IMG/VR virus record: IMGVR_UViG_3300001533_001008
Location: 1-40,444 of that record
DNA length: 40,444 bases
Source of the DNA: a virus
Strand: one strand, 5' to 3'
Shown here: positions 8,401 to 13,978 of the stretch, in pieces
Numbering within the stretch: the stretch's first letter is position 1
How the letters are laid out: every line of letters begins with the position of its first letter
Made by a program: the position numbers and the translations under genes
The notes under the pieces: model-generated
What the model was told of the DNA's origin: nothing
Databases searched by the model: none
Seen by the model: only the letters and a program-made list of their open reading frames with translations

Positions 8401-8508
8401 GCTGCGTGCAACGCTAGATTATACAACGAGCGAAGCGAAGTTGTACAGTGTGAAGCGAAGCGAAACACCTTTGTATAAGCGGTGGACGAGCGAAGCGAAG
8501 TCCGCCGC
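8343..8508. repeat. Five GCGAAGC-loop units with differing stems (candidate origin or regulatory array)
   Basis: GCGAAGC occurs at 8349, 8378, 8430, 8455 and 8490. In three units the loop GAGCGAAGCGAA (or GAAGCGAAGCGAA) is flanked by complementary arms that differ between units. These are TACAAC/GTTGTA (8422-8445), GTGT/ACAC (8448-8468) and a 9-bp GCGGTGGAC/GTCCGCCGC stem with one G-T pair (8479-8508). A fourth unit (8343-8361) has bulged arms; the one at 8378 has none. d(GCGAAGC) is known to form an exceptionally stable DNA mini-hairpin. Constant loops with changing stems argue for selected structure. Confidence 0.7.
8389..8480 (+). repeat. 14-bp direct repeat ACCTTTGTATAAGC, two copies
   Basis: The sequence occurs exactly at 8389-8402 and 8467-8480, 78 bp apart, each just downstream of a GCGAAGCGAA motif. 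It contains TATAA but no matching -35 box at 16-18 bp. It may be a binding site for an initiator or regulator. Confidence 0.65.
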
Positions 8509-8623
8509 GAAACGTATTTTCCGCCTCTCTCCTATCGTATAGCATGGGCGTTGTGGGTTTCTGAGGGGTTTCCGCGCCGTGCGTCTGGCCGGCTACTAGC
8601 CGCGGACTGCGCATTTACATCCC

Positions 8624-8652
8624 TTGACAAGCGGTACCAGGTATGGTATACT
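8624..8652 (+). promoter_or_regulatory. Strong sigma-70 early promoter (rightward)
   Basis: Perfect -35 TTGACA (8624-8629), exact 17-bp spacer and -10 TATACT (8647-8652), with an extended TGn element (8644-8645). Transcription should start near 8659. It would be read by the host vegetative RNA polymerase and drive the whole rightward unit. The 5' leader (8660-8749) can form two 6-bp hairpins (GTTGAG/CTCAAC at about 8661-8677, and ATCGGC/GCCGAT). Confidence 0.9.
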
Positions 8653-8749
8653 GTCCTTGGGTTGAGAAACTCTCAACTCGGTCCAACATCGGCTGGAGGC
8701 CGCCGATAGGCGTGAGCTTCCAGAGTTCATCCTCCTTGGGGGTGGTTAC

Positions 8750-9178
8750 ATGCGCAAGAGTGCGCGTGGTCGATCTCTAGGGTGGGCAGTCGCGATTCTC
8801 CAGCGCCTCGGGTGGCGAGTGGGTTGTCCGCTAGTCAATGAGGCGCTGGAGATTGTCAGGTGCGCTGGACTGCATTGGACCCCGCCTGATCGCTCTAGAC
8901 CGGATTCTCCGGCAGTGGGGCGGTTGCAGCGGGTCCAATCGGGCCGTGATCCTTTACCGTCGGGTAAGGGCTCTCGGTTCCCTAAGCCAGTTTGGTCCTG
9001 GGATTCGCAGGCTGCCAAGCGCCCGCGCAAGCCGCGCAAGCCGGAAACGTTCACTCCTGTGAAGCTGCCTGCCGGCAATGATGCCGCGTTACTGGCAATG
9101 TTCACGGAGAGTCGATCGTCCCGGGTACGCGCTACGTCAGGTCCGCTAGTCGGGCAAGACGTTGTGCGGGGAACGTGA
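8750..9178 (+). CDS. First early gene product, basic protein of unknown function
   Basis: 142 residues, ATG 8750 preceded by GGGGGTGG, the first gene after the early promoter. It is strongly basic with Pro/Arg/Lys-rich stretches (KRPRKPRKPETF). The first ~40 residues could be helical (LGWAVAILQRLGWRVGCPLVNEALEIV). Position and charge would suit a host-takeover or nucleic-acid-binding protein, but no family is recognised. A competing frame inside it (8838-9062) looks less likely. A 9-bp GCAA-loop hairpin follows its stop. Confidence 0.55.
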   Translation: MRKSARGRSLGWAVAILQRLGWRVGCPLVNEALEIVRCAGLHWTPPDRSRPDSPAVGRLQRVQSGRDPLPSGKGSRFPKPVWSWDSQAAKRPRKPRKPETFTPVKLPAGNDAALLAMFTESRSSRVRATSGPLVGQDVVRGT

Positions 9179-9186
9179 TCGACCCT

Positions 9187-9220
9187 GGGGGAAGCGCAAG
9201 CTTCCCCCGTTTGTTCCCTC
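9187..9220 (+). terminator. Hairpin with GCAA tetraloop and weak T-rich tail
   Basis: GGGGGAAGC (9187-9195) pairs with GCTTCCCCC (9200-9208) around GCAA, followed by GTTTGTTCCC. This could be a partial or leaky terminator, or a processing hairpin, between the first and second early genes. Confidence 0.45.
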
Positions 9221-9240
9221 GAGGGGGTAAGGGGGTAGCT

Positions 9241-9462
9241 ATGAAAGTCCGGGTAGACACGATCAACCGAATTGCCGGGATTCTTGAGGAACGCGACGGC
9301 ATGGATACGGAAGTTGCACGGCAGATAGTCAAGTCTGCACTCCGATCGGCTATCGTTGCAATGAGTCTGGGCGATTTCGAGCGACCGGAAGAAATCTGGA
9401 TGGAAGAAACTGGCTTGGAAGTTGACTTTCTCATGGAGTTAGTCGCGGGAATCGTGATGTAA
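9241..9462 (+). CDS. Small early protein, function unknown
   Basis: 73 residues from the ATG at 9241, with AAGGGGG and a short spacer upstream. An in-frame ATG at 9175 exists but overlaps the preceding hairpin and has no ribosome site. The product is helical and acidic (TINRIAGILEERDGMDTEVARQIVKSAL segment). No family recognised. A perfect 10-bp hairpin (9468-9491) follows directly after its stop. Confidence 0.7.
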   Translation: MKVRVDTINRIAGILEERDGMDTEVARQIVKSALRSAIVAMSLGDFERPEEIWMEETGLEVDFLMELVAGIVM

Positions 9463-9467
9463 ATGGG

Positions 9468-9491
9468 TATGGGATCCTACGGGATCCCATA
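9468..9491. repeat. 10-bp hairpin after the 9241-9462 gene
   Basis: TATGGGATCC (9468-9477) and its complement (9482-9491) enclose TACG. It is followed by TCTTGTTAC, a poor T-tract. It marks the boundary between two small early genes, like the other post-stop hairpins of this region. Confidence 0.6.
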
Positions 9492-9520
9492 TCTTGTTAC
9501 TCCCTTACCCGCTTACTTGT

Positions 9521-9571
9521 TCGAACTCGAACTCCAACTCGAACTCGAACACCAACTCGAACTCGAACACC
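9521..9571. repeat. Tandem TCGAAC hexamers in 18-bp superrepeats
   Basis: Six perfect TCGAAC units lie in the order two, spacer TCCAAC, two, spacer ACCAAC, two, then ACC. This is an 18-bp period repeated almost three times. It sits in the leader of the RadC-like gene. Read in that gene's frame it would encode Leu-Glu repeats (FELELQLELEH), so it is either an N-terminal extension or, more likely, an untranslated iteron-like binding array. Confidence 0.8.
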
Positions 9572-9591
9572 AGCAAGGGGGTAGTTTTGGG

Positions 9592-10023
9592 ATGAGACTG
9601 GTAAGGGAGATTCACGACGGGCCAGTCTTCCGCACAATGGAAGATGTCGGGCATTACCTCCAAGAGTTTAGCCAGGAAGATCGTGAATTCGTCATCGTAA
9701 TAGGAATCGACACACAAAACCGTCCTGTATACCGGGACATCGTGAGTATAGGCACGCTAGACCGTGCTTACGTGTCACCCAGGGCAGTTTTCAGGCGTGC
9801 GATCTCCATGGCTGCTAAGGCCATTCTGGTAGCGCACAATCATCCAAGTGGGGAAACTTCCGCATCCGCGGATGATATAGAGTCCCACTGGATATTGTAC
9901 CAAGCCGGGCAGATCTTGGATATCCAGTTACTGGACGCCCTGATACTAGGCGCAACCCAGTGTACGTCCTTCATAGAGCAAGTACGTATGCGCGGGGGTG
10001 TCTACAAACCTGGCGAAGAATAG
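9592..10023 (+). CDS. RadC-type JAMM/MPN domain protein
   Basis: 143 residues from the ATG at 9592, with CAAGGGGG 10 bases upstream; the frame is open back to 9463 through the hexamer repeat. The fold signature is complete: GTLDRAYVSPRAVFRRAI, AKAILVAHNHPSGE with the metal-binding HxH, then SASADD supplying the Asp, and a following helix (YQAGQILDIQLLDALILG). RadC-family proteins have this JAMM metal centre, but their biochemical role is unsettled. The usual RadC helix-hairpin-helix N-terminus is absent. The location among early genes suggests DNA or anti-host function; no substrate can be named. Confidence 0.88.
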   Translation: MRLVREIHDGPVFRTMEDVGHYLQEFSQEDREFVIVIGIDTQNRPVYRDIVSIGTLDRAYVSPRAVFRRAISMAAKAILVAHNHPSGETSASADDIESHWILYQAGQILDIQLLDALILGATQCTSFIEQVRMRGGVYKPGEE

Positions 10024-10063
10024 CTTCGTCGGGAGTCCGCAAACTACCACCAAGGGGGTACCC

Positions 10064-10516
10064 GTGTTCGAGAATGAGGGAGCGTCAAGTGGAACCGTGG
10101 TTACTGTAAACGAGCAGTGGCTGCGTTCGAACTGGCAGGCTGTAATGACGCAAGTCTACAACCTGTGCGCAACGGGAAGTTCAGATGCACCGAAGGATTG
10201 GATTTCCGCACCTAATATGTCCGCCGATGCCACAAAGCATAGGTGGGAGGGCGTTCTGCCGCGGATGGAAGGGTGGGAGTTACATCCGGATGCGGCTATC
10301 CGGATGTTCGCCTTCGCAATGTTCTTGGACTTCGTCAAATACCAAGGTAGAGGGATAGACCTTGTACTCATGGAGGAATCGCCCGGGTCGCCAAACCTTC
10401 GACTGGGAATCGCTGGTAAAAGTGACTGCGTGCCCTTCATGATGGTGTCCACAGACTCACCGATGACACCCCTTCCTAGAAGGGGGCAGCGAGTGATCGG
10501 CATACGAGGTAACTGA
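10064..10516 (+). CDS. Early protein, function unknown
   Basis: 150 residues from GTG 10064, which has CAAGGGGG 6 bases upstream. An earlier GTG at 9998 would overlap the RadC-like gene and lacks a site. The sequence is globular and mixed alpha/beta (HPDAAIRMFAFAMFLDFVKY, VPFMMVSTDSPMTPLP) with two Cys. No family recognised. An 11-bp hairpin follows the stop. Confidence 0.65.
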   Translation: MFENEGASSGTVVTVNEQWLRSNWQAVMTQVYNLCATGSSDAPKDWISAPNMSADATKHRWEGVLPRMEGWELHPDAAIRMFAFAMFLDFVKYQGRGIDLVLMEESPGSPNLRLGIAGKSDCVPFMMVSTDSPMTPLPRRGQRVIGIRGN

Positions 10517-10525
10517 GGCGCGAGG

Positions 10526-10552
10526 GGGACCCGGCCTTCGTGGCCGGGTCCC
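10526..10552. repeat. 11-bp hairpin between early genes
   Basis: GGGACCCGGCC (10526-10536) pairs with 10542-10552 around TTCGT. No T-tract follows (TAGACAAAGGG), so a stabilising or processing role is more likely than termination. Confidence 0.65.
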
Positions 10553-10584
10553 TAGACAAAGGGTACTACTCACAAGGGGGAATT

Positions 10585-10812
10585 GTGTTCGGCACAGAAC
10601 TGAAGCAACGCATCCAGCCGGACGGAACGGTCTGGGTAGAATGGCGTGACGACGGATCAACTCGTTGTCCCATGCGGGTAGGCCCGCTGACGGACAAGGG
10701 AATCCAGAACCTGGCAAAGGTTACTGGATGGTCCGAGAGTACCTACCCGGGGATCACCCCGCGTGCCTGGGTGCTCTTAAATGGAAACACGTGCTGGCGA
10801 GCACGTAAGTAA
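10585..10812 (+). CDS. Small early protein, function unknown
   Basis: 75 residues from GTG 10585, which has CAAGGGGG upstream; the in-frame ATG at 10540 lies in the hairpin and has no site. Beta-rich, with TVWVEWRDDGSTRCPM and a Trp-rich C-terminus. No family recognised. It shares the AAGGGGG ribosome-site type with its neighbours. Confidence 0.65.
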   Translation: MFGTELKQRIQPDGTVWVEWRDDGSTRCPMRVGPLTDKGIQNLAKVTGWSESTYPGITPRAWVLLNGNTCWRARK

Positions 10813-10843
10813 ACAACCCGAACCAATCCCAAGGAGGTGCAAT

Positions 10844-11248
10844 GTGAGTACGCAGCAACCGGATCCGAACAAGCTGATGTATCTCGGACTAAACCAGACA
10901 CAGGCACTCGCACTGTGGGCTGTCATGTTTGGCAACCTGAGCGACTCATACCTGGATGGCTTAGTCCCCGAAAACATCCATCTTGTCACATCCCGCAGAG
11001 ACCGGATTCAGCTAGTCGTAGCAAACCTGCTGTGTAACGAGTGGGACATATTCCCCATGGGCTTCCAACCCGTATGGGATAAGGAGAATGAGGAGAAGCT
11101 TCTTGCTCTCTATCTCCCCACGAGATACCCAAACCAGACTACTCTTGTTTACTCCTTCGTAGATGCGAAGGGGTGGGGTGGTTGGCAGGTAGGAGAGTAC
11201 ACAGATATCGTGAATCGACTGGCAACCTGTGGATTCGGAGTAAAGTAG
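10844..11248 (+). CDS. Early protein, function unknown
   Basis: 134 residues from GTG 10844 after CCCAAGGAGG. The product is mixed alpha/beta and acidic, with an internal TSRRDRIQLVVANLLCNEW helix and a C-terminal SFVDAKGWGGWQVGEY stretch. The in-frame ATG at 10781 lies within the preceding gene's end and has no ribosome site. No family recognised. The next gene begins one base after its stop. Confidence 0.65.
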   Translation: MSTQQPDPNKLMYLGLNQTQALALWAVMFGNLSDSYLDGLVPENIHLVTSRRDRIQLVVANLLCNEWDIFPMGFQPVWDKENEEKLLALYLPTRYPNQTTLVYSFVDAKGWGGWQVGEYTDIVNRLATCGFGVK

Positions 11249-11425
11249 ATGTGGCGAATTGAGCGTCATCCGCATGGAGAACGTCTCCTACAGGGTGAGG
11301 AGATTACATACTCCGACCCCATGGAGATACGCACCCACGAGTATGTAAAACGTGGGTGGTACGGCAAGCTGTGGTTACACACCTATTACCGAGACGGGAG
11401 CATACAAGCTACCTGTCTGGAGTAG
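11249..11425 (+). CDS. Very small early protein (58 aa), function unknown
   Basis: ATG directly after the preceding stop, GGAG 9 bases upstream, and 58 codons ending in TAG at 11423-11425. The sequence begins MWRIERHPHGERLLQG and contains RGWYGKLWLHTYYRDGS, aromatic and basic, with the look of a small beta-sheet domain. The tight junction with its neighbour and the clean gap to the next ribosome site support it as a real gene. Confidence 0.6.
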   Translation: MWRIERHPHGERLLQGEEITYSDPMEIRTHEYVKRGWYGKLWLHTYYRDGSIQATCLE

Positions 11426-11452
11426 TAACACACCAACCCAAGGAGGAGTGTT

Positions 11453-11725
11453 GTGACCTCGGACTTTATGCAGCCACAAATCCAGTTGGATACGTGGTTG
11501 GAAGTTGAGGATGAGTACGAGGGTACGTACTTTATCCCTCGTGACTTGGCCGAAACGATCCAAGGCACCCTGCGCATAAACAAATGGGGTGCCAGGTTGT
11601 CCGCTCCCGGGTATCTGGACTGTACCGAATGGAACATCTTCGATACCTGGGAGGAGGCACGGGATTACCTCGTAGAAACCTACTACGATGATCCCGAAAG
11701 CGAGATACCGGAGGAGCTTCGGTAG
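11453..11725 (+). CDS. Small acidic early protein, function unknown
   Basis: 90 residues from GTG 11453, preceded by CCCAAGGAGG. Very acidic, especially the C-terminal third (WEEARDYLVETYYDDPESE), which could mimic DNA or bind a basic host protein; that is speculation from charge alone. A DVQ-type linker is absent and no family is recognised. Confidence 0.65.
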   Translation: MTSDFMQPQIQLDTWLEVEDEYEGTYFIPRDLAETIQGTLRINKWGARLSAPGYLDCTEWNIFDTWEEARDYLVETYYDDPESEIPEELR

Positions 11726-11754
11726 CTCACACAATCATTCCCAAGGGGGGTACT

Positions 11755-12399
11755 ATGAATCTGGCATTGTACGCGTCGCAATTGAATGCCGCACTTCACA
11801 GGCGTATAGCGGAATCCGACTACGCGCTGGTGATGTGCGACAGGTTCATTCCAGAGTTACGCACGGGTGGGAACCTCACCCTGCTCACCGAAGCAGGGGG
11901 AGGATGTCCCATAGGCGACCTGTACGTCCAGGGTAACCTGAATTGCAGGGACGGCCTGGTCTGTACAAGCTTGTACGCCAAAGGATCCGTCCGTGTGGAC
12001 GGGCACCTTACAGTAACGCAACCTCTTCGCTGCGAAAACTTGAGGGTGGAGAAACCCCTGTCTACCAGGGGTGACGTAGAGGTCACTGGGGACATGTTTC
12101 TGAGGGATGTCTGGTACTACGACCATCCAACGATGTGTACACCGAAGATACCCGACGAAGCCGTGCATGGCTGGGTACTTCCGTATTCCGAGCATCGACC
12201 CTACTGGGTCGCCAGGTTCCGACTGCTGGGTCTCTCCGGAATCAGAGTGAACACCGGGTGCTACTCCGACATCGTTGCTCGTATACAGAACTACGGGGTA
12301 TGGGCACTCCTGGGTCACAAGGAGTGGACTGACTACGAGCGGTTCTTCATACAGTCGCTGATCTTCGAGGGTCCCCAGTACATGACAGGCAAGGACTGA
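11755..12399 (+). CDS. Early protein with putative beta-helix (bactofilin-like) core
   Basis: 214 residues from ATG 11755, with CCCAAGGGGGG upstream. Residues about 50-115 are a series of short strands with a regular Gly/Val/Leu pattern (GDLYVQGNLNC, TSLYAKGSVRVDGHL, GDVEVTGDMFL). This is the pattern of polymer-forming right-handed beta-helix proteins such as bactofilins. The C-terminal half (about 130-214) is a separate aromatic-rich domain. A beta-helix among early genes is unexpected; function unknown. Confidence 0.65.
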   Translation: MNLALYASQLNAALHRRIAESDYALVMCDRFIPELRTGGNLTLLTEAGGGCPIGDLYVQGNLNCRDGLVCTSLYAKGSVRVDGHLTVTQPLRCENLRVEKPLSTRGDVEVTGDMFLRDVWYYDHPTMCTPKIPDEAVHGWVLPYSEHRPYWVARFRLLGLSGIRVNTGCYSDIVARIQNYGVWALLGHKEWTDYERFFIQSLIFEGPQYMTGKD

Positions 12400-12429
12400 G
12401 TTCATACCCACCCCAAGGAGAAACCAGCA

Positions 12430-12504
12430 CTGTACCTCTTCAAGGAGATGATTCAGAACTACCAGGTTCTGTTCGAGTCCATGGAACTGATTCTCAGCCC
12501 CTAG
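12430..12504 (+). CDS. Possible 24-codon leader peptide or mini-gene
   Basis: A CCCAAGGAG site like those of the preceding genes lies 9 bases before a CTG that opens 24 codons (LYLFKEMIQNYQVLFESMEL then a stop). Only a non-standard CTG start fits, so this may be a decayed gene or a regulatory mini-ORF ahead of the terminator-like hairpin. Confidence 0.25.
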   Translation: MYLFKEMIQNYQVLFESMELILSP

Positions 12505-12567
12505 GAGGCACGATCTCCGCCCGACCCAAGCCTGGGTAGCTACCCCCTCTCAGGAGAGCCGCAGCGG

Positions 12568-12599
12568 GGCTCTGGTGACCTCCAGGGGCCTGTTTTGTT
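12568..12599 (+). terminator. Probable intrinsic terminator
   Basis: GGCTCTGG (12568-12575) pairs with CCAGGGGCC (12582-12590) with one bulge, followed by TGTTTTGTT. This would end or attenuate transcription of the first early block before the HTH gene. The region 12505-12697 carries no gene and is otherwise rich in short hairpins. Confidence 0.5.
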
Positions 12600-12619
12600 C
12601 CCCCACCCCCGGCGAAAAC

Positions 12620-12646
12620 GAGGGCAGGGCTTGAGGCCCTGCCCTC
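12620..12646. repeat. 11-bp hairpin with TTGAG loop upstream of HTH gene
   Basis: GAGGGCAGGGC (12620-12630) and 12636-12646 pair perfectly around TTGAG. Its core CAGGGC-TTGAG-GCCCTG is the reverse complement of the core of the hairpin at 13071-13115, so the two bracket the HTH gene in opposite orientation. No T-tract follows. Confidence 0.8.
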
Positions 12647-12697
12647 AGACTCGCCCAAAACGTATCTGCGAAAGCAGAATTACCTAAGGAGGTATTT

Positions 12698-13072
12698 GTG
12701 TATTGTCTTGTAACTCCAGAGTTTAGGGAGCTTCTCCAGAAGGCATGGGAAAAGTCTGCGTACCAGACGGTTGGAGACCTGGAACGAATCCTGAGTCTGT
12801 CTCCAACAACTATTGCCCGGATACTCCGGAAGAAGGTAAGTCGCATACGATCGGATCGTATGGATACCCTTCGCACCTGGATTCAGAATACACTGGGTAT
12901 GGCTGAGATGGAGATGCCTGCTAAGACCTACTTTGGAGGAAAGGTAGGAGGAAACAAGTCACCCGGGGTATCTAAGTCCTATAGGAAGAGGAACATCCCC
13001 ATGGAAGTAAAGCTTCATCCGGGGAGGAAGCTGGTACTCGAAACCAAGGATTATACTATAACCATATACTAG
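12698..13072 (+). CDS. Helix-turn-helix DNA-binding protein
   Basis: 124 residues from GTG 12698, with TAAGGAGG 5-6 bases upstream. Residues about 20-62 (TVGDLERILSLSPTTIARIL plus SDRMDTLRTWIQ) match an XRE/Cro-type HTH with its following helices. The C-terminal ~45 residues are basic and probably unstructured (KSYRKRN). It is a likely transcription regulator in the early unit. The gene is flanked by two hairpins sharing one core in inverse orientation and is preceded by a terminator-like structure, so it may be regulated on its own or move as a cassette. Confidence 0.75.
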   Translation: MYCLVTPEFRELLQKAWEKSAYQTVGDLERILSLSPTTIARILRKKVSRIRSDRMDTLRTWIQNTLGMAEMEMPAKTYFGGKVGGNKSPGVSKSYRKRNIPMEVKLHPGRKLVLETKDYTITIY

Positions 13073-13115
13073 AGATAAGGGACCCAGGGCCTCAAGCCCT
13101 GGGTCCCTTATCTCT
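13071..13115. repeat. 20-bp perfect hairpin with CTCAA loop after HTH gene
   Basis: Arms 13071-13090 and 13096-13115 are perfectly complementary over 20 bp around CTCAA, the longest perfect stem in the window. The left arm begins at the last two bases of the HTH stop codon. The following bases (TGGAATC) are not a T-tract. Confidence 0.9.
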
Positions 13116-13133
13116 TGGAATCTAAGGAGGTTT

Positions 13134-13346
13134 ATGGGATACCGAATAGGATTGGAAATCCTGGGTCAAGGTGGGTATTCATACCACCCGGCAGTATTGG
13201 CTACCAAGGAGGAAGCCATTGAGCTTGGCTTGAATTTCATGTGGGAAAAACAGCTTGCAGTGAACTACCATACCCAGTACACTGATAGACCAGCAACCCA
13301 CAAGCTGGTAGGAGGAAAGCTTGAGGAAACGACTGAAGTACCCTAA
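13134..13346 (+). CDS. Small protein, function unknown
   Basis: 70 residues, ATG 13134 with TAAGGAGG 3-4 bases upstream. Begins MGYRIGLEILGQGGYSYHP, mixed alpha/beta. It has a 26-bp overlap with the next gene, whose ribosome site (AGGAGG) lies inside it. No family recognised. Confidence 0.7.
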   Translation: MGYRIGLEILGQGGYSYHPAVLATKEEAIELGLNFMWEKQLAVNYHTQYTDRPATHKLVGGKLEETTEVP

Positions 13347-13743
13347 CCCACCATATACCCGGGTTCGTGTGGAAATGTGTCATACGAATCACGAGGGTAA
13401 TGTACGGGTACTGGGAAGTGTATTCTTTGCCTTCCTGAACTCAGAATTTACCTTCCAGGATGTTACTAAAATTCTGGCTAAGGAACTGGGACAGGAGGTA
13501 CCCCTAAGAACGGAGGTGGTACTACGACGTGCCGAAGAAAAGTATCGACAGTACCTGGAAAAGTGGGATAAGCGAGTTCTCGAAAAAATCAACAGACACC
13601 TGGCACGCGAAGCGGCTATGGGCACTGGGGAAGTTGTTTCAAAGGATACACCCACAAGATTGGTGGACCTTCCCACCCTTCATCCGGGAGGAACTGCTAG
13701 CTGCCCTTGTAGACCGAGAACCCGTCGCACAGAGGAGAGCTGA
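13321..13743 (+). CDS. Protein of unknown function; C-terminal part doubtful (possible frameshift)
   Basis: Starts at TTG 13321 with AGGAGG 5 bases upstream. The first ~100 residues look like real protein: VRVLGSVFFAFLNSEFTF, then long charged helices such as RRAEEKYRQYLEKWDKRV. After about 13620 this frame turns into Pro/Thr/Cys-rich sequence (GGTASCPCRPRTRRTEES) that looks non-coding, while the frame one base later becomes protein-like. See 13529-13978 and findings. As written it encodes 140 residues. Confidence 0.55.
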   Translation: MRKRLKYPNPPYTRVRVEMCHTNHEGNVRVLGSVFFAFLNSEFTFQDVTKILAKELGQEVPLRTEVVLRRAEEKYRQYLEKWDKRVLEKINRHLAREAAMGTGEVVSKDTPTRLVDLPTLHPGGTASCPCRPRTRRTEES

Positions 13744-13978
13744 ATACAGGGGACTTAGAATCACCAAGTACATTCCCGGAAAGCCGGAGACACTGTACGG
13801 GAAAACGAAGTACACCTACTTCAAGAGATCCATTCGGGGGGTGCGAAATGTCTCGGAAGAACGCGAGGTTCGAATCCGTTGCGGGAAGGCTTGTAAGCCA
13901 AAGCGGGGAAAACGAAGACGTATTCGAGTGTATTGGATGCGGGAAACCCAAGCTGTACCGAAACAGGCAGACGGGTAG
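13529..13978 (+). CDS. Overlapping frame, probably the 3' part of the previous gene or a separate small gene
   Basis: An open +1 frame of 149 codons. Its middle, about 13615-13850, looks genuine (WWTFPPFIREELLAALVDRE, GLRITKYIPGKPETLYGK). Its start overlaps convincing codons of the 13321 frame and its end overlaps the primase start. A GTG at 13529 has a distant GGAGGT. Either the two frames are one protein joined by frameshift or assembly error, or a separate gene begins near 13600 at a start I cannot fix. Confidence 0.4.
   Translation: MPKKSIDSTWKSGISEFSKKSTDTWHAKRLWALGKLFQRIHPQDWWTFPPFIREELLAALVDREPVAQRRAEYRGLRITKYIPGKPETLYGKTKYTYFKRSIRGVRNVSEEREVRIRCGKACKPKRGKRRRIRVYWMRETQAVPKQADG

Larger units (their letters stand above)
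8011..8749. other. Divergent control region between the two transcription units
   Basis: About 740 bp with no convincing gene larger than 40 codons. From left to right it holds the late-operon leader hairpins (8025-8076), an AT-rich block (8085-8110), C/G runs (8111-8133), and a TTGACA element without a -10 (8205). A 40-codon candidate ORF (8278), five GCGAAGC-loop units (8343-8508), two copies of a 14-bp direct repeat and the strong rightward promoter (8624-8652) with its leader follow. It is the natural place for early control and possibly for a replication origin. Confidence 0.75.

Noticed and set aside
8343-8508. CRISPR array
   Set aside because: Repeats are short, unequally spaced and centred on a hairpin loop; there are no uniform spacers and no cas genes.
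8343-8508. N4-type virion RNA polymerase promoters
   Set aside because: The hairpin loops are similar in kind, but no gene for a giant virion RNA polymerase is present in the window.
8482-8709. 75-codon + strand frame in the control region
   Set aside because: It runs through the GCGAAGC array and over the early promoter itself, and lacks a ribosome site.
12505-12697. Riboswitch or structured RNA gene
   Set aside because: The region folds into several short stems, but nothing matches a known riboswitch class that I can recognise; terminator plus hairpin explains most of it.
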